Positions 32,601 through 47,600 of a DNA stretch of 64,000 nucleotides are shown here, piece by piece (the stretch's first letter is position 1; each line of letters opens with the position of its first letter). The DNA is from Epithemia pelagica (Eukaryota; Bacillariophyta; Bacillariophyceae; Surirellales; Surirellaceae). Below the pieces are notes generated by a model, which was given only the letters and a program-made list of their open reading frames with translations, made no database searches and was not told where the DNA came from. The DNA lies in assembly GCA_946965045.2 (NCBI GenBank), contig OX337229.1, forward strand, positions 6,262,001 through 6,326,000, written 5' to 3'. Made by a program: the position numbers and the translations under genes.

Positions 32601-35600
32601 AATCCAGCGTTCCAAACGCCTCCTCCGAGCAGGATACCTTCTCTCTCTCCGTTTGTGGAGATGAAACAGCAGATGGCGACCATCAACAACCACTTGTGGT
32701 TTACGAAAGTGCCCCACCACAAACCTCACCTCTAGAGTCAAGAACAGACCAGGTAGTTGATAGCGACAACGACAACATCGATGACGAATATAGATGCGGC
32801 CAGACTGAACTGAAGTTCTTCGAGGAGGAACCTCCGTTTGCCAGACAAAAAGAAGGAGCAGTAGCTTTTGACGATGTTTCAACGAATGAAACAGCAGATG
32901 GCGACCATCTACCACCACTTGGGGTTTCCGAAAGTGCCCCACCAACACAAACCTCACCTCTAGAGTCAAGAACAGACCAGCGAGGCGATAGCGACAACTT
33001 CAACGACAGCATCGATGTCGAATATAAACGCGGCCAGACTGAATTGAAGCTCCACGAGGAGGAACCTGTAGCTCTTTTCGATGATTTCACGAAGCAAGTC
33101 GACGAAAGAGTGCACGATATCGACGAGCAACGAGGATTTGAGAACAATACAGAAAAGGCAAATTTCTTGTCTGAGATGGTATTGGAATCTAATGCCATGG
33201 CTATCTTGGACGAGATGCTCGACAGCGATGCTAAAGGAGGCACTTGTGACTCGCCTAGTCTTAGCGAGGATGACCACAATGCTTTCGGGGATGAGTTGTC
33301 GAACAGCAAGCCATCAGGCGATACCGAAAGTCCTGTAGAGTTTGCGGAATCACCAGAAACGATCATTGCCTATTCGGACCATCAACAAGAGGATGAAAAC
33401 GATGGCAATATTTCTGTTCCGCAGTCGTTATGTGCCGCGTTGCTGTCTCCTGTCGCAATGGAGAAGACATCGGGCAACCAACATCACCATGAAGATAAAG
33501 AGGAAGACTTGGTCGTTAACGAGGAAAACGAAAATCAAATTTTGAACATATCGCGAGATTCTCTTAATGAGATGTCCGCACAGCATAGTCCCGAGCATCC
33601 AATCAAGTACTGGCAACGGCCATACGCTCGATCGATGGAAGATGGCGTGGTTCCAGATCATGGAACGGAAGAGGATGACAGGTTTTGGAGCACGAGCAGT
33701 AATGAAAGTACAGGGCTACCTGATATGGAACGAGGTCCAGAAACTGGCGAACATTTGTTGAACTCATCCTTAAATGATAAAGTCCACCAGCCAGTCGATC
33801 AAAACGCGAATTCAAAGCCGAATAAAGCGGTAATCGATTTTATGAACTCGGAAAATGAACCAACTGATGACGTCGGTGCATTCCAGCATTCGTCTCCATC
33901 TTTAGACTCTGGAAACTCATCTTCTTCTCCCGTGGTAGCGTACAAGACGTCACATGACGAAACCGATCCTGAAAATATTGAACATGGCATGTTACATATG
34001 AATCAAACTTTGACCTTATCAAACACGCAAGCCTCACTCCATGACGGACCCCAACATTTGAGAGAGAAGTCGGAAGGTCAAGATGCCATCAATTCAACTT
34101 CTCAATTACAAGATGAGGAGCAGAAGAAGGGCACCATCGTCAATGACTCTCGCTCTCCAATGCCGTATCCTGAAGATATCGCTATAAACAGCTCTTTGGA
34201 TTCACAGCACCACAGACAACACGAAGACAAGCAGATGCAAGGAGCGCGACAAGAAATTGACAGCTCAACTACAACCTCAGGGGTAGTAAGCATACAAGAC
34301 TCACAAACCACATCCGTATCGGAGCCATCACAAAACGACTACCCTGAGAAAGATACATCTCAGGCTTTCTCGCTTCTTTTCCCAAAACCTTCACTCATGC
34401 ATTCGGACAGTTCATCCATGCATCCCGATACTTGGGACGACAACGGCGAGTCCAATGTGATGGTACCTTTGAAACCACTCTCTTCTTCTGCTGAGGATAA
34501 TGAGACTTCGGCTGAACCGAACGATCGCGAAGAATCAAGCGAGGCTTCTTTCGTGCCCCTGGACGACATGTCAATCCGTGCGAGTAATAAAAAGGACAAC
34601 AATCCACCCAATGCGAGGGCACCATTATCCCCGCAAGTGCTTCCAGCAAGAGATAGCGAGTCTTTCGATACATCGGACGGAGAATCTCAATCCATTGAGA
34701 CTTCTTTTGTGCCCTTGGACGATTTATCAGTTCGTCCTAGTAGTATGGATGACAGAAATGAGCCAAATCAGCAGATTGCGCTTTTATCCCCTATCTTTCC
34801 GACAGCCCAACACACCGACTCAATGGCTGAGAAGGACGCTGGAACTCAATCAAGCGAAACTTCTTTTGTGCCATTGGACGACATGTCAGTTCGTCCCTGT
34901 AGTAGCGAGAATACGTTTCACCAAGAGGTAATGGAACCGACGCTACAACCCTCATCAGCTTCCCAAGACACCATGGCTTCAGTAGAAGTAGAGGAAAAAT
35001 CTCAATCAAGCGAGCCTTTGAATGAATCAGAGGGAAAAGGCCAATCGAGTGACACTTCCTTTGTTCCACTGGACGATTCCTTTATGCTTGCTGAAACTGA
35101 AGGCAACAAGTTTGAACCAAATTTGATGACACGGCTATCGCCGGTGGGCAACGAGGCTTTGGCAGAAACGGAGGCCAAAGGCCAATCGAGTGACACTTCC
35201 TTCGTTCCACTGGACGATTCCTCGATGCTTGCTGATACTGAAGCCAGCAAGTTTGATCCAAATGCAATTGTACCGACATCTCCGCCGGTGTCCTCCTACG
35301 GGGAGATCGAATATATGACTCATACAGACGAACCAGGTGAGTCAAATGATGTTTATCCTATCCCATGGGGAAATTCTGTTTCGGACGAAAACGACGAACA
35401 GGTGTTGGACAAGGATTGGAACGAAGCGGGCCATGTTGCCACAGACGACGAAGAGGAGGTTGTTAAGGTTATTGAAGTTGACGATGTGAATCCGTCGATT
35501 TCGTCGTTTGCGTCGTCGTCGTTATCTACCTGGAATGATGGAGATAGCAATGAAGTTTCGAGCCAGAAAAATGACGCGAGTAATCACAACTCAGGCACGT

Positions 35601-38600
35601 GGCACTCTCCCCGATCGTCCGCACCATCTTCGTTGGGACACAGCAACAACAGTGACAATTCTTCATATGACACACCTGTGGATTCGGATCCTATTCCGAA
35701 CACCTCGTCTTCGTTTATGGACTGTTTCAATGTCTTGGGGAAATTGGGTGGACATACGCCATCAGAAGGTTCGGGTTCTTCTTCATCTTCCTTTGAGGGT
35801 TCCTCTTCAAGTTCATCGAATAGCACGGTCAGTCATCACAAAAACGATACAATGACTGACGACGACGTCGAAGATCCGCCATTGGACATGTCCCTAGAGA
35901 GTCTTTCCGAACCCAACCTCAATGGATCTTTGACTCCCTCTGTTTTATCCGAAACAGCCAGGACAATTGATGAAAGAGAACGAGCCGAACACAATAAGAC
36001 GACGGCGTCCACCGAACAGTTGGAGGATCCATCGTTGCACAGAAACAGTCTGTGTAGTGGTGGTGCTAGCGTTGCCTCTTCCTCACAAGAATTTAGCGGC
36101 TCGTCGCAGCACCCGAGAGCCACGGAAAATGACTCGTACGCGGATACTGTGTCGTTTGACGACGGTGTGTCGAGTACCACTACCATGGAACTGCTTCAAG
36201 GCGAAGCCATTTTTCTTCCATCGCCTCTGCCGTCCACAAACAAGCAGGACGGTAAGAATGATGATCGTGGCGTATCCCCGCTGGCGCATTCATTGGTCAT
36301 GGCACGGAAAGCAGCCAATGCAGCTCGTGGCAATGCTGCTCATGGCGGGGAGGGCTCTTCTTCTTTGCCCACCAGTGACGATGAGCAGGACAAAACTGAT
36401 ATCAACCAGAACCTCAAAGGAGCTTCGTCCACTTCGGCGTCATCATTATCCTTTTCCATGTCGTCTATCTGGACCGGTGGATACCTGTCCTACTCATCCG
36501 GCTCTACTCGCAGGTTCGCCATGGACCTGCCCTTACCGGATTCTGACCATGACAGTTACAATGCTGGTGACGACGCAGGAGATCAAGATTTGACGTTCCT
36601 ATCCACTCCCAAACCGAGATATGACCGTGGTGATGTTCGTGACGACTGGTCAGACTCAGGTTTGGGTTATGTGAGCCCCTCTGGATTGTCGCTTGCGGCT
36701 TCGACTACCAATTCGGAACTGTTTGCGGTTTCAGTCGCAGATGAAGAAGCTGCAAGCGCGCCTGCCTCTCCCGCAATCGAGCATGTCGTGCCTCAATCAC
36801 GACTAAAACAGGACGCGCCGGCATCGTCGGTTGGAAATCTCTTTGCGTTTCCAGTCGCAGATGAAGAAACTGCAAGCACACCTGCCTTTCCCGCAGTCGA
36901 GCAAGCCGTGCCTCAACCGCGACCAAAACAGGACGCGCCGGCATCGTCGATCAGGAATCTCAAAATGGATCAACGCAACAGCAACAATGACGAAAATGAG
37001 CATGGGGAATGGCCTCAAGTATCCGAACGGAACATCATAGGCGATGCCTTGTCGCCACAGGCACCAACGTCATTACAGCTGGATTCTTTACATTTGCTGG
37101 ATCAACAAGAGCGTCCTCAACCAAAGCAAGAACAACCATCGGTTGAAGACAAAAAGTTCCTTCCTGAAGCACCGCTGAACTCGTCCTCCCATGCCCACCC
37201 GCCAGCTGCTTCTACGGACGAGGAGGACGATGACCCGTTGGTCGTCTCTTCCTTTAGTAGTGACTACTCAGGCAGCGACCAAGAAGAGGATGTGCAAGAC
37301 GATGCCAATGTGAACATTCCAGACCAGAACGCTTCGACGCCTCCAGGATCCACCAATCCGGTTGCCACCATTGATCAGACTCCATCGTTCAACGACGATC
37401 AGCAGCAAAAGGGCGAAACACAACTTGACCAAGCTTCCACGGCAGTCGCTGCTCCGTCCTCTCCAACGGCTAATCGACAAGAAGCAAAAGTGTGTCCTCT
37501 GGATGTGTTTGATGCCATGGGAGGAGCATCCGAGAAACTCACCATGCCGCTCTCTCCCGAGTCGGATCCAGAGTCGGAATCACCAAGACATTGGATGGAA
37601 GCCGAGGATATGGACGCCTCGATTCAACAATGGTACCACCATGAATCCATCTCTGACGTCTCTTCGGCAATACAACAAGCGTTACAGGCACAAGAACGAA
37701 AGAACGACGACAACAATTATGAAGCCTTTCAGGCAAATGAATCGGATAGTTTCATCGAAGAAGAAGTCTTGGACGAAGAAGACGTCACAGAAGAAGAGAT
37801 TCTGGAAGAAGTCATTGAAGATCATCAAGCAGAGGACGACGTACTGGAAGAAGTTATCGTCGAGGAACATGCCGAAGGAGAAGAGATCCTGGAGGAGGAA
37901 ATAATAGAGGAACTGGTCTCCTCGTCGTTTCTGGATATGGGCAGCTTTATTGAAGAAGTTATCCTCGAGGAAGACGAAGCCGAGGTCTTGAACGAACTGG
38001 CTGACACTGTCATCTCCCCTTTGAAACAGGATGAGAAAACGAAAGAACCTCTATCTCCAGTCCGTGAGTCACAAGGCTTGGAAAACTTGGCGCCCGTATC
38101 GCCACAAATGGGTGCCTCCATTCAGCGTTGGGAAAACCAGTTCGTCGACAAGGTTCAAGAAGAAATCCATGATCCTGTTGCGGCAGATGTGGGAAGTATG
38201 CTCGATAACGAAACGCGAAAGGACATGGTCTCGGACACACCGGGTAACAATCTTGTAGAAGACATGAGGCAGGAAAAGGACTTGGATACTGCGTTGGAAT
38301 CTGCTCCTTCCGTTGAGTCTATGAGCAACACGGAGCTTCCTTTGTCACCAGTGTCGGAACCCAATGCTATGGTTGACTTGGCACCAATTTCTCCTCAAAT
38401 GAATTCAGTTCTTCGACAGTGGGAAAATCGGTTTGCCGACAACGCGGAAGCTCAAATTCAAGACCATGCTAACGCAGAGGCTAGTCGTGCTCGTACGGAA
38501 ACGGAAACTGTCATGGACTCGTATACCCTGGAAGAAGACTTGATGGAGGACGAGATGGAACATGACGATGAGCTAGATGGTGTGTTGGAATCGATCACGG

Positions 38601-41600
38601 CCTCGATCGAGTCCTACCAAGCTTTGGAAATACCACTCTCGCCGGTCTCGGAACCTGAAGAAATGATGGACTTGGCACCCATTTCGCCGCAAATGAATTC
38701 AGTAATTCAACAATGGGAAAACCGATTCGCCAAGAACGACGAGGACGATACCCACCATGCAGACGACGACGATGAAGCAATCGAATCCAGATCCGCTGGT
38801 AGCTCTGTTATGGAAGAAGATCTCGAGGATGACGACGAGTTCGAAGCCATTTCTCGATCCATGGAGCCAACAGATGATCTCGCACAACCAGAGTCGCCCA
38901 TTGCAGACCCCGAAGGCATGTTGGAGCTGACTCCAATGTCCCGAGAAACGAGTGCCCTCATTGAGGATTGGGACAATCTTAGGCAGCAACAAACACAACT
39001 GGCCACGTCGGATGCACCGGGTGGTTTGGGACAAGAGGAAGAACCTTTGACTGACACTGCCGATGCCAGTTCTCGATCGATTGAATCGTATGAATCCGTC
39101 ACTGCGTCACAAACGTCCTTGGCTGAGTCCGAAGGATTAATGGACCTGGCGCCAATATCATCACAAATGAATAATTCTATTCAACTTTGGGAAAGCTTCG
39201 TTGCGGACAATTCGCAAGAAATCAATTTTGACCACTCGTCACCTGCTGTCGAAGTTCCTCCCGACGACGTGGAAAATGACATGGCATCGATCCCAGCGGA
39301 CATGTCCTCGCAGACGTCCTTGTCGGAGTCGGAAGGACTGATGGACCTTGCTCCAATATCATCACAAATGAATAATTCTATTCAACATTGGGAAAGCTTC
39401 ATTGCCGGCAATTCGCAAGAAATCAACTTTGACATCACATCTCCAACTGTCGAAGTTCCTCACGACGACGTGGAAAATGACATGGCATCGATTCCAGCGG
39501 ACATGTCCTCACAGACGTCCTTGTCGGAGTCGGAAGGACTGATGGACCTTGCTCCAATATCATCACAAATGAATAATTCTATTCAACATTGGGAAAGCTT
39601 CGTTGCGGACAATTCGCAAGAAATCAATTTTGACCACTCGTCACCTGCTGTCGAAGTTCCTCCCGACGACGTGGAAAATGACATGGCATCGATCCCAGCG
39701 GATATGTCCTCACAGACGTCCTTGTCGGAGTCGGAAGGACTGATGGACCTTGCTCCAATATCATCACAAATGAATAATTCTATTCAACATTGGGAAAGTT
39801 TCATTGCGGGCAATTCGCAAGAAATCAATTTTGACCACACATCACCTGCTGTCGAAGTTCCTCACGACGACGTGGAAAATGACACGGTATCGATTCCAGC
39901 GGACATGTCGTCGCAGACGTCCTTGTCGGAGTCGGAAGGACTGATGGACCTTGCGCCAATATCATCACAAATGAATAATTCTATTCAACATTGGGAAAGC
40001 TTCATTGCGGACAATTCGCAAGAAATCAACTTTGACAACACATCTCCAACTGTCGATAAGTCGCGTCCAGAAGAAAAGAACCATGCGGAAACAAAGTCGC
40101 AGTCTGCTGCAGCAAATGAAGAGGTCGGTAAGAACGAGTTGGAAGACATCAATTCTTCTATGGAGACAAATGAGTCGTTAGCACAACCAACGTCACCTGC
40201 TTCAGAGCCAGAATCGCTCGTTGATCACAATCCAGGGTCCAGTGAAATTGATGCAGCTATCCGGCGATGGGAAAATCGATTTGCCGAGGACGCCACTTGG
40301 GATGATGGAAAGATCGTCGGGGAGAAAACGAAAGTTATGAAGCAGTCACCAGAATCTGATCAAGATCCTCGTGATGAAACGTTCTTAGATGGTCCAGAAC
40401 TTTCCAGCGCCGCCAGATCCATCCCTCACGAGTTTGAGTACGAGTCGGTAAGGTTTGTTGTTAGACGACCATATGGTGCAGAGATGGATCAAGCCTTGTG
40501 GTTTGAAAACGGCCAGCTTGGAGCCAAAGTCTATCAACAACACGCATCGGCACACAGTGTGGAAACAATTGAGATTCTTGGACTCCGTGATGCTGACGGC
40601 TCAAAATTTGTGCTGTATGGCCATGATACCATTCGTCATGGAACTCAGGATGGCGTATGGAGTAAGTCTTCCGACAATCATATCAAACTTGAAAATAAGG
40701 AAGAAGAACAACATGATGCGAAAAATCCGACACCACCACTTGATGAACACTATCAACGCGCCATATCAATCCGTATAAAATACTGTACGACTCTTCTCTC
40801 AGCTGCGACAAAAATGTCACCAACTGACGCTTACAGCCCTATTCAGCCAGATGTTGGAAGTGACAAAGACGACTCTGCGAAGAAAGCTGTTTCTGTTATG
40901 AGTGATGTCACTGACCAAAAAAGAAAATCTAGAATGTCCACGCTAATGGCACCAGCAGACGAAAAGCAAAACGATGGGAATTCAAAGCATCCAACTAGTT
41001 TGGTTCCCAAGGTGAAAACGAGGGACATGCCACCGTTTTTGGACAAGCTCAAGAAACGTACCGTGCCATCCAATGAAAAATCTGTGGCTACTTCTCCTAT
41101 CGTTCCTGTACGGGATGACGATACCGATGTTGCTACTCGTGTTGGTAATGGTGCTCTGTCGCAACGAGATGCTGGTAGTCCATCAAAGCCAACGACACCA
41201 GAACAGGAAAAGCAAAACGACGAGGATTCAAAGCATCCAACTAGTTTGGTTCCCAAGGTGAAAACGAGGGACATGCCACCGTTTTTGGACAAGCTCAAGA
41301 AACGTACCGTGCCATCCAATGAAAAATCTGTGGCAACTTCTCCTATCGTTCCTGTACGGGATGACGATACCGATGTTGCTACTCGTGTTGGTGATGGTGC
41401 TCTGTCGCAACGAGATGCTGGTAGTCCATCAAAGCCAACGACACCAGAAGAGGAGAAGCAAAACGACGAGGATTCAAAGCATCCAACTAGTTTGGTTCCC
41501 AAGGTCAAAACGAGGGACATGCCACCGTTTTTGGACAAGCTCAAGAAACGTACCGTGCCATCCAATGAAAAATCTGTGGCAACTTCTCCTATCGTTCCTG

Positions 41601-44600
41601 TACGGGATGACGATACCGATGTTGCTACTCGTGTTGGTGATGGTGCTCTGTCGCAACGAGATGCTGGTAGTCCATCAAAGCCAACGACACCAGAACAGGA
41701 AAAGCAAAATGACGAGGATTCAAAGCATCCAACTAGTTTGGTTCCCAAGGTGAAAACGAGGGACATGCCACCGTTTTTGGACAAGCTCAAGAAACGTACC
41801 GTGCCATCCAATGAAAAATCTGTGGCTACTTCTCCTATCGTTCCTGTACGGGATGACGATACCGATGTTGCTACTCGTGTTGGTGATGGTGCTCTGTCGC
41901 AACGAGATGCTGGTAGTCCATCAAAGCCAACGACACCAGAACAGGAAAAGCAAAATGACGAGGATTCAAAGCGTCCAACTAGTTTGGTTCCCAAGGTGAA
42001 AACGAGGGACATGCCACCGTTTTTGGACAAGCTCAAGAAACGTACCGTGCCATCCAATGAAAAATCTGTGGCAACTTCTCCTATCGTTCCTGTACGGGAT
42101 GACGATACCGATGTTGCTACTCGTGTTGGTGATGGTGCTCTGTCGCAACGAGATGCTGGTAGTCCATCAAAGCCAACGACACCAGAACAGGAAAAGCAAA
42201 ATGACGAGGATTCAAAGCGTCCAACTAGTTTGGTTCCCAAGGTGAAAACGAGGGACATGCCACCGTTTTTGGACAAGCTCAAGAAACGTACTGGCAATGA
42301 AAAATCTGTGGCAACTTCTCCTATCGTTCCTGTACGGGATAACGATACCGATGTTGCTATTTGTGTTGGTGATGGTGCTCTGTCGCAACGAGATGCTGGT
42401 AGTCCATCAAAGCCAACGACACCAGAACAGGAAAAGCAAAATGACGAGGATTCAAAGCATCCAACTAGTTTGGTTCCCAAGGTGAAAACGAGGGACATGC
42501 CACCGTTTTTGGACAAGCTCAAGAAACGTACCGTGCCATCCAATGAAAAATCTGTGGCTACTTCTCCTATCGTTCCTGTACGGGATGACGATACCGATGT
42601 TGCTACTCGTGTTGGTGATGGTGCTCTGTCGCAACGAGATGCTGGTAGTCCATCAAAGCCAACGACACCAGAACAGGAAAAGCAAAATGACGAGGATTCA
42701 AAGCGTCCAACTAGTTTGGTTCCCAAGGTGAAAACGAGGGACATGCCACCGTTTTTGGACAAGCTCAAGAAACGTACCGTGCCATCCAATGAAAAATCTG
42801 TGGCAACTTCTCCTATCGTTCCTGTACGGGATGACGATACCGATGTTGCTACTCGTGTTGGTGATGGTGCTCTGTCGCAACGAGATGCTGGTAGTCCATC
42901 AAAGCCAACGACACCAGAACAGGAAAAGCAAAATGACGAGGATTCAAAGCGTCCAACTAGTTTGGTTCCCAAGGTGAAAACGAGGGACATGCCACCGTTT
43001 TTGGACAAGCTCAAGAAACGTACTGGCAATGAAAAATCTGTGGCAACTTCTCCTATCGTTCCTGTACGGGATAACGATACCGATGTTGCTACTCGTGTTG
43101 GTGATGGTGCTCTGTCGCAACGAGATGCTGGTAGTCCATCAAAGCCAACGACACCAGAACAGGAAAAGCAAAATGACGAGGATTCAAAGCGTCCAACTAG
43201 TTTGGTTCCCAAGGTGAAAACGAGGGACATGCCACCGTTTTTGGACAAGCTCAAGAAACGTACTGGCAATGAAAAATCTGTGGCAACTTCTCCTATCGTT
43301 CCTGTACGGGATGACGATACCGATGTTGCTATTTGTGTTGGTGATGGTGCTCTGTCGCAACGAGATGCTGGTAGTCCATCAAAGCCAACGACACCAGAAC
43401 AGGAAAAGCAAAATGACGAGGATTCAAAGCATCCAACTAGTTTGGTTCCCAAGGTGAAAACGAGGGACATGCCACCGTTTTTGGACAAGCTCAAGAAACG
43501 TACCGTGCCATCCAATGAAAAATCTGTGGCAACTTCTCCTATCGTTCCTGTACGGGATGACGATACCGATGTTGCTACTCGTGTTGGTGATGGTGCTCTG
43601 TCGCAACGAGATGCTGGTAGTCCATCAAAGCCAACGACACCAGAACAGGAAAAGCAAAATGACGAGGATTCAAAGCGTCCAACTAGTTTGGTTCCCAAGG
43701 TGAAAACGAGGGACATGCCACCGTTTTTGGACAAGCTCAAGAAACGTACCGTGCCATCCAATGAAAAATCTGTGGCAACTTCTCCTATCGTTCCTGTACG
43801 GGATGACGATACCGATGTTGCTATTTGTGTTGGTGATGGTGCTCTGTCGCAACGAGATGCTGGTAGTCCATCAAAGCCAACGACACCAGAACAGGAAAAG
43901 CAAAATGACGAGGATTCAAAGCGTCCAACTAGTTTGGTTCCCAAGGTGAAAACGAGGGACATGCCACCGTTTTTGGACAAGCTCAAGAAACGTACTGGCA
44001 ATGAAAAATCTGTGGCAACTTCTCCTATCCTCCCTGTACGGGATGACGATACCGATGTTGCTACTCGTGTTGGTTATGGTGCTCTGTCGCAACGAGATGC
44101 TGGTAGTCCATCAAAGCCAACGACACCAGAACAGGAAAAGCAAAATGACGAGGATTCAAAGCGTCCAACTAGTTTGGTTCCCAAGGTGAAAACGAGGGAC
44201 ATGCCACCGTTTTTGGACAAGCTCAAGAAACGTACCGTGCCATCCAATGAAAAATCTGTGGCAACTTCTCCTATCGTTCCTGTACGGGATGACGATACCG
44301 CTGTTGCTACTTGTGTTGGTGATGGTGCTCTGTCGCAACGAGATGCTGGTAGTCCATCAAAGCCAACGAAACCAGAAGAGGAAAAGCAAAACGACGAGGA
44401 TTCAAAGCATCCAACTTGTTTGGCTCCCAAGGTGAAAACGAGGGACATGCCACCGTTTTTGGACAAGCTCAAGAAACGTACCGTGCCATCCAATGAAAAA
44501 TCTGTGGCAACTTCTCCTATCGTTCCTGTACGGGATGACGATACCGCTGTGGCTACTTGTGTTGGTGATGGTGCTCTGTCGCAACGAGATGCTGGTAGTC

Positions 44601-47600
44601 CATCAAAGCCAACGACACCAGAAGAGGAAAAGCAAAATGACGAGGATTCAAAGCATCCAACTAGTTTGGTTCCCAAGGTGAAAACGAGGGACATGCCACC
44701 GTTTTTGGACAAGCTCAAGAAACGTACCGTGCCATCCAATGAAAAATCTGTGGCAACTTCTCCTATCGTTCCTGTACGGGATGACGATACCGCTGTTGCT
44801 ACTTGTGTTGGTGATGGTGCTCTGTCGCAACGAGATGCTGGTAGTCCATCAAAGCCAACGACACCAGAAGAGGAAAAGCAAAACGACGAGGATTCAAAAC
44901 ATCCAACTAGTTTGGTTCCCAAGGTGAAAACGAGGGACATGCCACCGTTTTTGAACAAGCTCAAGAAACGTACTGGCAATGAAAAATCTGTGGCAACTTC
45001 TCCTATCGTTCCTGTACGGGATGACGATACCGATGTTGCTACTTGTGTTGGTGATGGTGCTCTGTCGCAACGAGATGCTGGTAGTCCATCAAAGCCAACG
45101 ACACCAGAACAGGAAAAGCAAAACGACGAGGATTCAAAGCATCCAACTAGTTTGGTTCCCAAGGTGAAAACGAGGGACATGCCACCGTTTTTGGACAAGC
45201 TCAAGAAACGTACCGTGCCATCCAATGAAAAATCTGTGGCTACTTCTCCTATCCTTCCTGTACGGGATGACGATACCGATGTTGCTACTCGTGTTGGTGA
45301 TGGTGCTCTGTCGCAACGAGATGCTGGTAGTCCATCAAAGCCAACGACACCAGAACAGGAAAAGCAAAATGACGAGGATTCAAAGCATCCAACTAGTTTG
45401 GTTCCCAAGGTGAAAACGAGGGACATGCCACCGTTTTTGGACAAGCTCAAGAAACGTACCGTGCCATCCAATGAAAAATCTGTGGCAACTTCTCCTATCG
45501 TTCCTGTACGGGATGACGATACCGATGTTGCTACTCGTGTTGGTGATGGTGCTCTGTCGCAACGAGATGCTGGTAGTCCATCAAAGCCAACGACACCAGA
45601 ACAGGAAAAGCAAAATGACGAGGATTCAAAGCATCCAACTAGTTTGGTTCCCAAGGTGAAAACGAGGGACATGCCACCGTTTTTGGACAAGCTCAAGAAA
45701 CGTACCGTGCCATCCAATGAAAAATCTGTGGCAACTTCTCCTATCGTTCCTGTACGGGATGACGATACCGATGTTGCTATTTGTGTTGGTGATGGTGCTC
45801 TGTCGCAACGAGATGCTGGTAGTCCATCAAAGCCAACGACACCAGAAGAGGAAAAGCAAAACGACGAGGATTCAAAGCATCCAACTAGTTTGGTTCCCAA
45901 GGTGAAAACGAGGGACATGCCACCGTTTTTGAACAAGCTCAAGAAACGTACCGTGCCATCCAATGAAAAATCTGTGGCAACTTCTCCTATCGTTCCTGTA
46001 CGGGATGACGATACCGATGTTGCTACTTGTGTTGGTTATGGTGCTCTGTCGCAACGAGATGCTGGTAGTCCATCAAAGCCAACGACACCAGAAGAGGAAA
46101 AGCAAAACGACGAGGATTCAAAGCATCCAACTAGTTTGGTTCCCAAGGTGAAAACGAGGGACATGCCACCGTTTTTGGACAAGCTCAAGAAACGTACCGT
46201 GCCATCCAATGAAAAATCTGTGGCAACTTCTCCTATCCTTCCTGTACGGGATGACGATACCGATGTTGCTACTCGTGTTGGTGATGGTGCTCTGTCGCAA
46301 CGAGATGCTGGTAGTCCATCAAAGCCAACGACACCAGAACAGGAAAAGCAAAATGACGAGGATTCAAAGCGTCCAACTAGTTTGGTTCCCAAGGTGAAAA
46401 CGAGGGACATGCCACCGTTTTTGGACAAGCTCAAGAAACGTACCGTGCCATCCAATGAAAAATCTGTGGCAACTTCTCCTATCGTTCCTGTACGGGATGA
46501 CGATACCGATGTTGCTATTTGTGTTGGTGATGGTGCTCTGTCGCAACGAGATGCTGGTAGTCCATCAAAGCCAACGACACCAGAAGAGGAAAAGCAAAAC
46601 GACGAGGATTCAAAGCATCCAACTAGTTTGGTTCCCAAGGTGAAAACGAGGGACATGCCACCGTTTTTGGACAAGCTCAAGAAACGTACTGGCAATGAAA
46701 AATCTGTGGCAACTTCTCCTATCCTTCCTGTACGGGATAACGATACCGATGTTGCTACTCGTGTTGGTGATGGTGCTCTGTCGCAACGAGATGCTGGTAG
46801 TCCATCAAAGCCAACGACACCAGAACAGGAAAAGCAAAATGACGAGGATTCAAAGCATCCAACTAGTTTGGTTCCCAAGGTGAAAACGAGGGACATGCCA
46901 CCGTTTTTGGACAAGCTCAAGAAACGTACCGTGCCATCCAATGAAAAATCTGTGGCTACTTCTCCTATCGTTCCTGTACGGGATGACGATACCGATGTTG
47001 CTACTCGTGTTGGTGATGGTGCTCTGTCGCAACGAGATGCTGGTAGTCCATCAAAGCCATCGACACCAGAAGAGGAAAAGCAAAACGACGAGGATTCAAA
47101 GCATCCAACTACTAGTTTGGTTCCCAAGGTGAAAACGAGGGACATGCCACCGTTTTTGGACAAGCTCAAGAAACGTACCGTGCCATCCAATGAAAAATCT
47201 GTGGCAACTTCTCCTATCCTTCCTGTACGGGATAACGATACCGATGTTGCTACTCGTGTTGGTAATGGTGCTCTGTCGCAACGAGATGCTGGTAGTCCAT
47301 CAAAGCCAACGACACCAGAACAGGAAAAGCAAAATGACGAGGATTCAAAGCATCCAACTAGTTTGGTTCCCAAGGTGAAAACGACGGACATGCCACCGTT
47401 TTTGGACAAGCTCAAGAAACGTACCGTGCCATCCAATGAAAAATCTGTGGCAACTTCTCCTATCGTTCCTGTACGGGATGACGATACCGATGTTGCTATT
47501 TGTGTTGGTGATGGTGCTCTGTCGCAACGAGATGCTGGTAGTCCATCAAAGCCAACGACACCAGAAGAGGAAAAGCAAAACGACGAGGATTCAAAGCGTC

